Assembly (NCBI RefSeq): GCF_010389155.1
Contig: NC_057761.1
Location: 45,060,213-45,124,212, forward strand
Origin: Erigeron canadensis
Taxonomy: Eukaryota > Streptophyta > Magnoliopsida > Asterales > Asteraceae
DNA: 64,000 bases
Reading direction: 5' to 3'
Below, piece by piece: positions 23,397 to 35,654 of this stretch. The notes below the pieces were generated by a model, which had not been told where the DNA came from, ran no database searches, and saw nothing but the letters and a program-made list of their open reading frames with translations. Position 1 is the first letter of the stretch. The number at the start of each line of letters is the position of its first letter. The translations under genes and the position numbers were made by a program.

Positions 23397-26049
23397 ATAT
23401 ATGTATACATTCTCTTTTGTGTTTATCAATGTATTTTTAATAAGTTTCTTATTTCAATATTGAAATTTTACATATAACATGTGATTTTGGTTGCATTATT
23501 TGATTTTTTTAGTGGCACATAGCAATAATCTATAGGCAGAAGCTTGTAATTAAAAATAAGCGCACTTTTGTAAAAAAAATTTCAAACATTTAGTTAGGAT
23601 ACGACATTAAGGAAATTTTATCATATAATTAATTGTGAAGTTTTGTACGTATCTTAGACAACGAAATGTTGATTATAATTCATCGTTACAAGTATTCACA
23701 TGGAAAATCCAAAACTTGTCATCATGATTCATGAGGATCGAACTCAAACTTTAAACAAAATCGAAAATGCCTCAAGTGCAACTCTGTTATATATATATAT
23801 ATATATAAATATACCCTCTTTGTAAAAAGGTCATTAAAAGCTTTCATATCTTACTTGATTGATTGCATTTAATCTACAAATTTATCACTGTCGTATGCCA
23901 CATCATTTTTCTTAACATGAAATTAACGTCACTTTATAAAGTAGCTATATGTGACACCAAAAAAGACCAAACACAACATTCTGTACTAAGCTATATATAT
24001 CGACCCTTTTCAAATACATACAACAAACATATATAATAACACCAATCACGCTCAAACATGATACTTAATTATGAATCATTTTGAACTGATACTTAATTAA
24101 TGAATGTCAAGATTTATACATATTATATATTAATATATATTATATTATCGTCAAAAGCTAGCTAGGTAGTGCTCTCGATACTTGAATTAATAGGGATCAG
24201 CTTTATATATATGGGCCGGGCTTTAGGTGCTATAAGGTTTACTACTCTCAAGTGGCGACGACATAGTTATACACTGCGGGTAATTCCTGAATTTGGAATC
24301 GATAACCTTAAAGACACATTACCCCCTTTGAAGGTAAGGAATGGTTTCATGTGATTGGTTGCAAGTCATTTACTAAATCTTGTCTATTTTTGGATTGGAT
24401 CTTTTGTTTGTTTCTTTTCTTTTAAACATCACTTACCCTTTCTTTCTCTTTTGTATAGTCTATATATATATATATATATATTATTAGTAGCAAATACATG
24501 CATATTTTAACTAATTAATATATATTTTATTAAAGGGTTTTGATAAACAAAGTTTCAAGAGTTTTCATTAAGGTGAATTAAGTTTTTGTACACTTACTAT
24601 AAAGCATATACACTTTTGATATGAAAATGTACCATCTTTATATGCACGTTAAGTGAATCCTTAAAAATTTCATTTAATAACTTTTTTTTATTAAAATATA
24701 TCACATAATAGTAATATATTTGTAGAATTGTAAGTTTATGTTTTTTATTTTATATTAACCACGACAAATGTAGTTAGCTAGGCATCCATCTAATTGAGTA
24801 CGTACGTAGATATTGCATACGTGCATATTGGTTGTATTACTAACACATAGTGTCATTAATTATCATAAAATTATATCACACATGCTATTCAATCACATAT
24901 GATTTTGGTTATTAGCTAGTAATTAAGTTAATTACCTAATATATATTATTTTTTCGCGTCATTATTTTTTTTTTTTAACAAATTAGAACTCAAGTGCTAA
25001 CGCAAAATATATATTTGAACAAATAAAAATATCTACTACTATACAATATATAATATATATATATATATATATGAAGTTATATATTGGTTAGAATGAATAT
25101 TCCCAACTGGTAGTTGTAATGATTACGTACATTCACAAATGTAACACCAAAGATGAACAACATAGAACAAAAGATGGATTTCTGTTGTTGCGAAAAACAA
25201 GATTCATATTGAAAAAGATTCTCTGCTTGCTTTGACGGTCTTTTTGTCTATCAGCTGGGTCACTCACTCCATCATGCATCCTAATTACTCAATGTAATTT
25301 CCAAACGTACGTACGTACTCCGTATATATTATTCAATACATTCATCAATCTGTTTTGAATGCAAAATATATATAATTATTATATATCACTTTCTTTAATT
25401 TTTTTTTCTAACATCGATCCGTTTGTACTTGATTCAACTTAATTATATATATTGCCGTACATGTACAATAATTATATACACATACATACAAACATACAAA
25501 TTAACATACACACACAAGATGAACATATGATATCATGATCACATACATATAAGTACACATATACATACATGCATACACATACTACGCATAGAGTTAATTA
25601 TATAAATGCAAATTGTGGAAACCAATATATATATAACAGAAGATATATAATTAATTTGAATATATATTCCCAAAATTAGATACACAATCCCAGAAATATA
25701 ACCACTCTCTCCGAGATCGATCTAACAATAAACCAACAGAATCTCAATGATGGCATTGGGTCATTTTTTTATATATATATATTCTTTCCTTTTGTTATAA
25801 TCACAATGTATAGTAATTTGCTTCTTCAATGTCGTTAAACTATTATTAGTCTAGCAAAGAAGATATGCAGTAATTAAGGACAAGATAACAAATATATTAT
25901 GCTCCATGACATATATTGAGTAATTATTGATGAGTTTGTATTCAATACCAATCTAATCAATGTTCTTTTTCGTTTTCCTAGCTAGCTAGCTAGCTAGTCG
26001 AAATCCATAAGACAGTAGCTAGTCATCATCGCGCATAACCAACCATCAA

Positions 26050-26230
26050 TAGATGAATTGGTATATGGTAAAGTCTGAGACTGGGAGGTTTTGAGTTCAA
26101 ATTCTGATGTGAGCAAAATGCTCTCATGAATGGAGACAAAGGTTTTCCTAGCATGAGTTTTCTCTCAATTTGGAGTTGAGTATATCTAGAGACATGCCGC
26201 TAAGTTTAAATTTACTGTTAAAAAAATAAT
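26050..26230 (+). mobile_element. tRNA-derived SINE, candidate
   Basis: A pol III B-box-like GAGTTCAAATTC (26093-26104) follows an A-box-like TGAATTGGTATATGG by about 35 bases. About 120 bases later the unit ends in an A-rich tail (AAAAAATAAT). Layout fits a plant SINE. Target duplication was not identified. Confidence 0.45.
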
Positions 26231-27200
26231 CATCACGCATATATAGTGTATCTTTTTTTTTTCTTCAGGCCGGTTGAGAGGTGATATAGCTTTGATATTG
26301 CCAGATAGTCCACAATCCACATAACATACCGGCAACTTGTTTGCCTCTGTTAATCGGATATATTTTTCCTGGTTTTTCTAGAGTTCTTGATAGAACGCCG
26401 TGCCATTAAAATAGAGACCTCCACCATTCCTTGCCGTCTTACAATCAATAGAGCCGTTCATATAAAAAATGATTTATATTGACATTAGTGAACAGAGAGA
26501 TCGACGACATATTCACCGCTATTAATTAAGATATGATGGAAATTAAGGTGTTGATGCGCAGAGTAAAAATGTAAAATTAAATTATGAAGATGTGTCACAT
26601 GCATCTCTTTTGATGATTTCTTGTGATTGCTAATTATACAAAAACACAAGTCAATAAGTGTACTAGAGACTAAACAATTTCAGAGTGGAAACAACTATTA
26701 AATCTTTGTTGATAAGATTTCAACTCAGACAAACATAATAATCCAGATGTGACACCGATGATGTCGATATGTTGTTACTAAAATGATATACAAAAAGTAC
26801 AAAAACTTTTTCCTTGAACAATCCATCCTGATATATTATCATACAAATTTTACGAAATTTGGTTTCATATCTATAAGACGAAACTCAACTATAAATATCG
26901 ACACCTATATGTATATAGGGCCGGTGATCAAATAATTAACTTTATCAAATAAGTGCTATATAAGAGTAGCTGGTGAATAAGCTAGAGAACATCTGATCGA
27001 ATCCATTATTATTATAATTGAAAAAGTATGAATTAATGCCGAATCAAATAGTTTGAAATGTATATTTTAATAGAGTACTACGTACCTAATGACTTTTGAT
27101 GTGTAGGGAATGGGACACAATATGCTATTAAATTAATATACAGTATAAATTAATGAGAAGAAAGAAACAACCACGTACTAGATGATGGATGATGATGAAT

Positions 27201-27219
27201 GAGCTCTCTCTCTCTCTCT
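27201..27219 (+). promoter_or_regulatory. CT/GA repeat in the SUPERMAN-like gene promoter
   Basis: GAGCTCTCTCTCTCTCTCT lies about 250 bases before the start codon. GA/CT repeats bind BPC proteins and recruit Polycomb at several plant floral regulators. Such a role here is inference. Confidence 0.4.
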
Positions 27220-27468
27220 AAATAAGCAAAAAAAGTATAGCCCTGTCAAGGACGAGGATTCTACTTTTAGTAAGTTATGACCAAACACTCGGAACATTTC
27301 TTGTGATAAATACCCCACATATTCTTAATAGCTTTTCCAATCTTGATCCATCTTTTTTTTTTCTCTCTCTCTTTAAAAACTCCAAAAACTGAAATTCATA
27401 ACACTTTGTGTTTGCATTTTTTTTTTCCCGAGTTTTTTCATAAGGTAAAGTTGATCAATAAGGTAATT

Positions 27469-28242
27469 ATGGAAAAAAGCACAAGTGTGAATGATGATAA
27501 TAATAATAAGAGCTTGAAAGATCACGCTATTTGTGCTGGATCAAATAATAATGGTATGATCAAGGATTCATCATCAATAGTAGATAATCCTTATAATTGG
27601 TCATGGAAAAACAACATCTACAACAATAGTAGTTGTGATCAAGATAGTAGTTCAATTGGAGATGGAGGAGAGTTGCTAGGGGGGTTCTCTTGGCCACCAA
27701 GGTCTTACACTTGCACCTTTTGTAAAAGAGAGTTTAAATCAGCTCAAGCTCTTGGTGGTCACATGAATGTTCATAGGAGAGATAGAGCTAGGCTTAGACA
27801 AATAATGCCATCTTCTAATTACACCACTTTGCTTAACCTTAATAGCCTCCATCCAAACCCTAACCCTAACCCTAGTAGTAATTTCTCACCATATTTTTCA
27901 TCAAATTTGCCATCATCCATCCCAAAGATGTCTTTGTCTCCGATGATGTCCTCATCCACTGCTCCCTCTTCCACACCACATAACTCGCCGTACGTCCCAC
28001 CATCGTATACCACCCACCCGTCGTATCGTTTCTGTCCTAGATCAAACGGTGCTAGTTTGAAATCACAAATACCCTCCTTTAGGGTTTGTAAATTTGATGG
28101 TTTTTCAAGCGAGGAAGATAAAATTGGCAACCGGTCAGAGAATAATATTGTTCGACTGAATTTGGAAATCGGCTTACTTGGCGAAGAATCAGATAACTAC
28201 TGTGATGATTTGGATTTGGAACTCCGGCTAGGTTGTGCTTAA
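27469..28242 (+). CDS. SUP: SUPERMAN-like C2H2 zinc-finger repressor
   Basis: A single exon of 257 codons encodes a nuclear transcription repressor with one EPF-type C2H2 finger. The finger region reads [18 protein letters not shown] then [20 protein letters not shown] (about residues 75-110), with the plant-specific QALGGH DNA-contact motif. The C terminus has [10 protein letters not shown] followed by the EAR repression motif [11 protein letters not shown]. The WPPRSYTC lead-in, the LEIGL segment and the terminal EAR motif occur in the same order in Arabidopsis SUPERMAN, which sets the stamen-carpel boundary and limits stamen number. The open frame extends upstream to 27343, but that part is CT/T-rich leader; the ATG at 27469 ([10 protein letters not shown]) resembles the family start. 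The linker is Asn/Ser/Pro-rich and includes an AACCCTAACCCTAACCCTA telomere-like tract coding for Asn-Pro repeats. Orthology versus a SUP-like paralogue cannot be settled here. Confidence 0.85.
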   Translation: MEKSTSVNDDNNNKSLKDHAICAGSNNNGMIKDSSSIVDNPYNWSWKNNIYNNSSCDQDSSSIGDGGELLGGFSWPPRSYTCTFCKREFKSAQALGGHMNVHRRDRARLRQIMPSSNYTTLLNLNSLHPNPNPNPSSNFSPYFSSNLPSSIPKMSLSPMMSSSTAPSSTPHNSPYVPPSYTTHPSYRFCPRSNGASLKSQIPSFRVCKFDGFSSEEDKIGNRSENNIVRLNLEIGLLGEESDNYCDDLDLELRLGCA

Positions 28243-29256
28243 TTAATTAGGTCAATTTTGAAGTTAATTTCGTATCTTATATATAATTCGATCGCTTACT
28301 AGTTAAGTATTTAGTTATTAAGTTTAATTATTAGCCTTCGATCCGTATTAAAAATTTGAAAATGATCAAGGCTGTGACAGGCGAGTATCATATAATCTCG
28401 TACGTACGTGTTTAATCTTCAATATATGATATGTATTTAGTTGGTTAATTATTTGCAGCTCAATTATCATTCACAATTTCCATGGCTGTGAAAGATTTAC
28501 AAGGCTGTCTCATATATGTATTTGAGGGGAAGATCGAATGTGCATGATAATGTGTACTATTTTGAGGTTTGAATATATTGATAATAAATAAATGAAAAGG
28601 GAGAACAAACAAACAAACAAAAAGATATATAGAAGAAAAGGGGCCGGTGAGAGTCAGGGAGATAGATCTTTGAGTTCTTTTCTCGTCAATTTTGCTTTTT
28701 GTTTGTTTGATGCAAAAAAAGTTTCAGATTTTTTTATTAGTACTAGCTAGCTAGTTAAACACCTTTGTGTTACCCTGAGACAACCTTTTTCGAAATGTTA
28801 TACTATAAACATATATATGTAAGTGATGACTTGTACTAATTCATGACTCGCTGCAAGTCGATCATGTTTTACAAACTATATATTATTGCATATTGATGGT
28901 TTACTAAAAAATCACATACCTATCCAGGTAACGAACACTGCTTTACCAGTTTTCCTTTCAACGATTTCCATTAATTTGAAACTTTATCTTTTAATCCTTA
29001 ATTATTTCATGACAAAAATAGGAGAAATTTTCCTATAACTTTAACACTGGCTAGTTGGTTGTTAAAGTTTCGCACTAATAACAATATATATCTTCGGTTT
29101 AATTTGTTCAGAGAATTGCTACGTATGTTCGCTTAGAAAAGAAAAACATATAAGTTTGCACAAGATGATGTTAGCCGTATATATGCATATATAGAATGGA
29201 ATGACCGACGACCGTTATAAGAACATCATTTTCACGGTATAACGTCATACATCTCA
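28243..29256. other. Intergenic, downstream of the SUPERMAN-like gene
   Basis: 3' flanking sequence, AT-rich. No coding region or clear element ends are visible. Confidence 0.45.
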
Positions 29257-29259
29257 TAT

Positions 29260-29586
29260 CACTGCAATTAAAATGTTGATTAGTGACCATTTTTTTAGGA
29301 ACAATTAAAATTTAATAACTAATAACCTTACATACTTAGTTACCATTAAAAAAAGTAGTCACTGAATTTGGTCATTAAACAAAATTAATGGCCAAAAAAT
29401 AACATTTTTTGGTCTCTAAACAAAATTAATGACGGACCTATAGTGACAAAAAGTGACCACTCAAAATTTGATAACTAACCACATTAATAATGACCAAATT
29501 TTGATTGTTAGTGACGAAAATTTTTTCATTATGATAATTTAGTGACCAAATGTTTTTCGTCACTAATCAACATTTTTCTTGTAGTG
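29260..29586. mobile_element. Non-autonomous CACTA element (MITE)
   Basis: The right end, read in reverse, begins CACTACAAGAAAAATGTTGA, the canonical plant CACTA terminus. The left end (CACTGCAATTAAAATGTTGA, 29260-29279) matches it closely; 24 of the first 28 bases agree. TAT flanks both sides (29257-29259 and 29587-29589), the 3-bp duplication of CACTA elements. The interior repeats TGACCAAATTTTG/AATTAATGACC words and codes for nothing. Confidence 0.9.
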
Positions 29587-29589
29587 TAT

Positions 29590-30488
29590 GTTCTCCGCTA
29601 TTGATTAGTTAACTTCTCTTTTTCTTTGGTTGTGTGTACATAAATATGACAAATTTTCATGTATACTAGCTAGAGATCAAATTATGAAATACTAGTTAAT
29701 TTGTAAAAAAAAAAAAAAAACACTAAGGAAAAGAAAAGAAAAAAAACATACATGCATCTCCATTATTGACTTAGTGGTGTAATCGAAAACTAGAAAGTGA
29801 AAATGATGATAAATGTGTCCAGAAAAAGGTTTTGTTATTAAACAAAATCTATCAAGGATATGAAAAAGTAATACCAGAAAGTAGCATAGTTGCCTTCCTT
29901 ACATTGCAAAGTAAATTAAGACCATGCATGTTTGCCGATACAAAAGCAGGTTGATAATTATTTCAACGTACAAAGGTGAATTTCGTTGAAAACTTCGTGT
30001 CGTGATTCGAAAGCGGGAGATTTAGCATACGTTGTCTTAACCGGGTCCGTGCTAGAGAGCTCATTCGAAGTAGAAATGCCTATTTAAATACCCGATGGGG
30101 GAAAACCTCTACTAATCCGCCCGAAGACACGACGATCAATAGTAGTAAACCCTGCCCCCTCAGACTTGAACATGACATACCCATGTCAAGTCCTCATAAA
30201 GGGATTTAATTTCTTAAATTTTATGTTCTCACCAAGACTTGAACGCAAGACCTCATACAAGAAAATAATTTTTCAACCATTGAGTTAAAACTCAACCTAG
30301 CTAGCCATTGCCTTCAACACTTACAAGTTTAGCAATTCAACAACCTTATATTATTGAAATGTCATCGCAATGGAGCTAGTTTCTTGGATTAAGTACAAAA
30401 GTCGTTCATATATATATATGTGATAGAATAATTGTTCCTGCCATTATGTTATATATATATATATATATATTTTTTTTTTGAACAACCT

Positions 30489-30534
<46 letters not shown>

Positions 30535-30751
30535 ACATTTCTATTAACTCCGCTCTTATGCAAAGCACATGAGTAAATTTGATCATTTCACATTTTCATT
30601 CATCTTTTTACAAAAACCTACAAACAAAAACCTAGAAGGTTTTTTTTTTTATAAAATTTTTTCCAATCCAAATTCAATTTCAACTCAGATGGATCTCACT
30701 TCAAACAATCAACAACAATTCAAATCCAAAATCAAATAACAAGAGCCGATC
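29590..30751. other. Intergenic, (TA)n-rich
   Basis: Apart from the SINE candidate, this holds long (TA)n tracts (30449-30470 and 30496-30529) and no coding region. Confidence 0.45.
29990..30310 (-). mobile_element. tRNA-derived SINE, minus strand
   Basis: Read on the minus strand, a tRNA-like head is clear: TAACTCAATGGTTG (A box) and, about 40 bases on, GCGTTCAAGTCTTG (B box). The body runs to about 29990. Similar B-box segments appear in reverse at about 21600-21660 and 23700-23790. Tail and target duplication are not defined. Confidence 0.5.
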
Positions 30752-30893
30752 ACACTCATTGAACAACATCTATCCATATAATGTCACTTTGTTGGTTATT
30801 AATTATTAGTTGTAAATTTTCTAATCCATTGAACCACATCGGTCCAAATACTCTCACCTTTTTGGTTATTAATTATTACTTGTAACTTTCTAA
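30752..30893 (+). repeat. Minisatellite, left part (about two units of about 70 bp)
   Basis: The units run CATTGAACCACATC-TGTCCAAATACTCTCACCTTTTT-GGTTATTAATTATTAGTTGTAACTTTCTAA with changes. The array continues at 44720 after the nested insertions. Confidence 0.85.
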
Positions 30894-31490
30894 GAGTATG
30901 CACAGTCGTAGACACTCATCCTCCAAGAACTAGTCCCTATCAACACCACATCAGCTTCGCATCAGCCTAAGGACTAACCAAAGACTAATCCCCCAAAACA
31001 CCCACAATGCAAGGACTAGTCTAGGACCCACCATTTATTTAATTTTACACTTTTAACCCAATAATAATAATACTAATAATAATAATATAGAAAATAAATA
31101 AAAATAATTAATAATAATAAGAATAATATAGAAAATTTATTTATTCTAGGGTGGTTTAAAAAATTACATATGACTATAGGGGTTAAAATTGAAAAATAAT
31201 AATAATAGTAAAATATAGTAAATGGCTATAGTGATTGCACAGGATCTTCTTCATTTTGTTTTTTGTTCAAGCCGCCACCACCACATACGTACATCTAGCC
31301 GGAAAAAATGGCTACTCCTTCGTTTTCATAGCCGCCACCACGCACCGATATATACATACATAACACATATATATACAATATATACATATATAAATACCTA
31401 AAAAAATAATAAAATTGGATAAATAGCTTCGTCCCTGTGGGAACGAATGGGTTGAAAACGAACCAAGGACGAGTGACACCTAGTGGTGTG

Positions 31491-32140
31491 TGTTGAGTCT
31501 TGGATTCGCTGATTAGACTTACTCGCTGACATGTATAGTCAGCAAGTCTTCAGCGAGTCCAGTGACTCTCTTCAGCGGGATGTATGCTGACCAAATGTTC
31601 GTCATGGCGGGAAGTATTCAAACCATATGAAGACAAGAGTCACATGGTGGTTCTTCCAACTGTAACATGCCTTACTTGGTAAAGGTACAGTTTGGGACCA
31701 AAACTTGGGTCTTCTCTCTCATACCCATTTTGGTAAAGAAGACAAAGGCTCTTGCTTGGAAGTACAAGGAGCCAATGGAATGTCGACAACCACCATCTAT
31801 CACAATCAAAGGAAGGTTGTGTTGCCCTAATTCTTCCTCTATATAAAGCAACACAGCCGCATTGTATCAAGTGTGTTTTGTCACCTTGAAAGTGTGTGTC
31901 ACTTGTAATTGTTCAAGTTTTTAGTGTGTCTAGACTTAGCAATTACCTTTGTTCTTTTGTATTCTTCTAAGTCAAGTGTGTAGGATCAACCATGTATTCA
32001 TCGTTTAATCAATGATACATATGATTATCCTTGCATTGATTTATTACAATTGAACTTGTTATTGTTCTTGTTATTTATCTTCTTATTTACTTTCTTGTCT
32101 AATTTAAATATAACACAAGTTGTGCATTCGTGGACCATCA
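31491..32140 (+). repeat. 5' LTR of the Sirevirus-type element
   Basis: Begins TGTTGAGTCTTGG and ends GGACCATCA. A TATA box (CTATATAAAG, about 31840) marks the probable U3/R promoter. Short words CAGCGAGTC and CAGCAAGTC recur in U3. It differs from the 3' LTR at about 31784, 31968, 31983, 32098 and 32115. Confidence 0.95.
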
Positions 32141-32142
32141 AG

Positions 32143-32155
32143 TGGTATCAGAGCC
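32143..32155 (+). other. Primer binding site, initiator tRNA-Met
   Basis: TGGTATCAGAGCC, two bases after the 5' LTR, is complementary to the 3' end of plant initiator tRNA-Met and primes minus-strand DNA synthesis. Confidence 0.95.
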
Positions 32156-32259
32156 ACCGTTCCTAAATCATTGGAACAAGATCTGTTTGTCTCTCTATGT
32201 TTACATCTAAAATTTATGTTCTTTAATCTTTCTTGAAACCCTTTTTCTAAAACAAGAAC

Positions 32260-35200
32260 ATGTCTTCTGTTCCCAGCCTAGTGAACACACGTGACTTTGG
32301 CTACGTGTCGACACCTCCTAAGTTCGAGCCCAAGGATTTTGGGTCTTGGAAGGAGAGGATGCTTCTTCACATCTCTGGTGTGGAACCCTATTTAATGACC
32401 ATATTAACTGAGGGTCCATACGTACCGATGTATGTCCAAAGGACTCAAGGAGCTACACCTGAAGCTCCTGAGATAGTCACTGACCTGGTTAAACCAGAGG
32501 TTCAATGGACAGATGAAGAAAGAAAGCTGGTAAATCTTGATGTTAGGTTGAAAAACATGATTATCGTCACTCTTCTTCAAAGGAAGTATGGGATAGACTG
32601 GTCAGCACATATGAAGGATCTGCTGACCTCATCAAAATCAAGAAAATTGATTTGAAACGAGCTTATGAAAACTTCTTCTCTATTCCTGATGAAAGTCTTG
32701 AGAGCACCTATACTCGCTTTAAAGGGTTGCTCAATGATATGACAAATGTTGGCATTACTCATGATAATTTTGAAGTATGTCATAAATTCATCGACTCTCT
32801 TCCTCTTAAGTGGCAAAACTTAAGACAAACTCTTCGTACAACGAAGAAAATCCAAGATTTTGATCTTGAAGAACTTTTTGGCACTCTTCAATTTGAAGAG
32901 AGAGCATTGGCTCAAAACATTCAAGCTTCTGCTGATGCCAAAAGACATGCTGACCCTTCTTCTTCTTCCTCTGTCAGCATATCCTCTCATCCTATTTCTG
33001 TCCCTATAGCTCTTGTTTCTACTGAGCCCATCGATCTCTATGATGGTTCCAGTATTTCAAATCTTCCAGCACCTATTCAAACTCTCATTGATGAGCTGGA
33101 TGATGAAGAAAAACAAGAGTTGTTTAATGATTTTATGGGCTTTGCACTTGTTGCTGGTAGAAAATACTCCAGAAGGTGGAACAATCGCAAAATGGTTGCT
33201 CTTCTCAAACCTCCTGTTGATAAATCACAGGAAGAATGCTGGAGGTGTGGCAGAAAAGACCACTACCAGAAGGAGTGCAGAGTCTCTATTCCCACTCCTG
33301 CTGCTCCTAAACCTAACCCTTCTAAATCTGCTGATGAATACAGGAACAAATACTATCAGCTGAAGGCAAAGGTGGCTGAAACAGAGGATGCCAAAGTTCC
33401 AGCAAAAGGACTAGTTGTTGAAGAACATGATTGGGCTGACTCAGATGATTCCGATGATGACGATTATGTTGATGCCATGTGCCTCATGGCACTTGCTGAC
33501 AGTGATGCTCTGACAAAGGATCAAGTCTCCTCGAGTCAGTGGGTAAACGTCACTGTTAAAAAGGTACACTCTCTTCTTTCTTCTTCTTCTGATCATGACA
33601 AGACCAAAATTATTGAGTCTATGTCTTGTGATCTTCAGTTCGTAGAAAGTTTACGTGTTGAACTTCAATCAAAACTTAACTCTGCTGGAGTAGAGTTAAG
33701 TGAAAAATCTGAAAAACTTATGAAATTGAAAAATGTTCATATTGAACTTCAATCTCATGAGTTAATGACTCAGAAACTCCAACTTGAGAATGAAACTCTC
33801 AAGGCTGAAGTTTCTAATCTGAAGAAGATTGTGACCTCCTAGTCAAAGGCTTCCAAATTTCATCATCAATGCTTGAGTGAGCAAGTCCCTGCTCAAGTAC
33901 AAGCAGTGATTGGTGGCAATTTTAATGCTGCTGCCTCAATTGCTGACTCATTTAATGATGATGTAAAGCCTGAAATCTCTATTCCTCCACCGTGTTCATC
34001 TTCCATCTCTCCTGAAGAGATGAAAAAGTGGTATTTTGTCAAGGGACAAAATGACTACCATGCTGAGATGGATTCTAAAGCTACATCTTCCACCAGTGTG
34101 CCCTCTTCCTCTAATGTTAAAAGTACCAGTTCCTCAACCAGTACTTTTGACATGTTCTCTCATCTTCCCATTGTTGGCATGATGCCACATGAAGGGAGAA
34201 TTCAACATTCTCCACCCAGAACCTTTAAAGGGGATATTTCAAGTAATGGATATGTACCCATTGCTCCTCAGCGACTATTTGTAAAAGGTGCTGAGCCCTT
34301 TAAAAGAAGCACTATTGCTGCTCCCTATGACTATGGTACTCCTCAGCGAGTTAATTAAGCCGTTCAGCAACACTCTAATGCTCAATCTTCCTCTCAGCTG
34401 GAACCTACCCATGCTAATCCCATGTCTGAACATGATCGTCTAATGAACAGATGGGTTAGGTTCGCTGATGCAAGACATCAGCAAGTACTTCCCACGAAGG
34501 TTGTACCTGCTGATTCTCAAACTCATATGGCATCTCAATCTATGCCTCTAAAATCAAATCTAAGGCATAACACTCCGAAAAGGGGAAGACTGCCTTCACA
34601 AAATAGGTCTACCACTCCTCAGTGAGGACACTTGCCACATCAGCAAGTAAGGCCTATAATTAACTCCTCAGCGGGGACATTTGCCAGATCAGCAAATGAG
34701 ACCTACTACTCCACAAAGAGGACAAGTTCCTTCTCAGCATAGTCAATCCTCATTGTCGAACATGGAGTACTTACCTCATAGGCAAATGAGGTCAGTGACT
34801 CCAAATCGTCAAATCAGATCCATTACTCCTAACCGAGTGAATCAGTCTCAGCAGGGTTCCTCTTCTTCCTATCCTGCTGGAAAACAAGCATGGACCATGA
34901 TTAGAGGACCTCAAAATCCTCAAAATCATCATGGTGAGTCCATCCTTGGTCCTGTTCCTCAATTACCCCCTCCTAAACTTAGACAAAGGAATAAATACAA
35001 GTCTAAGCAAAAGAGCAAGGCTTCATCTTCCTCTTCTCCTCAAATAAATGAGCTTACTCAGCGAGTGAATGATCTTTCTTCTCAGCTGAGGGACTTTCTC
35101 ATTCAGAATCAACAAGGCAACCCCTCTGACAAAAAATGCTATCTTTGTAGCAGCAGAGGACACGTTGCCTTTGAATGCGTTTCAGTCAGCTCAAGAGATG

Positions 35201-35637
35201 CTCCAGCGGTTGTAGTTCAACCAATCATCTCTGCATCTGCTGAAACATCTTCTTCCTCTACAAGGATCAGTGAGAACCTCTCTACTGAACCTGTAATCAG
35301 TGACACTTCTTCTGTCACAAATGCAAGTATTGCTGAATACATTGCAGCTCAGCGCATTGAATTTCCCCATTCTCAGAGGGTTATTTCAAATGCTTGGGGG
35401 CAACCTTCAATGTTGGTCGAGTATAGTGCTCCTGGTGTAGTGAGCAGCTATGCATATCTTCATAGTAATGAAACCAGTGTAATGCCCTTCAATGAAGATG
35501 ATAACACCTTTGGTCTTGTCTATGTGGGAAATCACACTACTCTTGAGGAGGCTCTCTCTGAAGAGTTAACATCCTCCTCTGAAGTACCTTTAGTTAATCC
35601 TGCTGACATGGCTATGGATGAACAAAGTGAAGCCTAA
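32260..35637 (+). pseudogene. gag region of the retrotransposon, disrupted
   Basis: Gag-type capsid protein, in pieces. It starts at ATG 32260 (MSSVPSLVNTRDFGYVSTPP) and continues as KFEPKDFGSWKERM, typical of Copia gag. A frameshift near 32575 moves the frame; 32652-33842 then carries the capsid tail, a zinc knuckle (CWRCGRKDHYQKEC, 33238-33279) and a coiled-coil-prone end. Stops at 33840, 34356 and 34623, plus a frame change before 34681, break the rest. The last piece (34681-35637) is Gln/Arg/Ser-rich and holds a second knuckle (CYLCSSRGHVAFEC, 35137-35178). Gag packages element RNA and forms the cytoplasmic particle. Two knuckles and a long extension are features of Sirevirus gag. Confidence 0.82.
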
Positions 35638-35654
35638 ATCCTTTCTTTACATCC

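Larger units (their letters stand above)
21132..27468. other. Intergenic upstream of the SUPERMAN-like gene
   Basis: Very AT-rich with several (TA)n tracts (about 21433-21461, 23793-23808, 24461-24481, 25045-25072). There is an (AGCT)n tract at about 25978-25997 and repeated GTACGTAC near 25304-25318. A short open frame at 24205-24335 ends in a good donor (AAG|GTAAGG) but matches nothing I know. No gene is supported. Confidence 0.45.

Noticed and set aside
24169..24354. Open frame ending in a strong splice donor (AAG|GTAAGG)
   Set aside because: No recognisable domain, no partner exon downstream, and surrounding sequence is repeat-like; chance is likely.
30449..30529. Dense direct TA repeats considered as a CRISPR-like or satellite array
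   Set aside because: Simple (TA)n microsatellites; no spacers and a plant genome.
31640..31870. 76-codon minus-strand frame, repeated identically at 44152-44382
   Set aside because: It is repeated only because it lies in both LTRs; the sequence is the U3 promoter region and shows no protein-like conservation.
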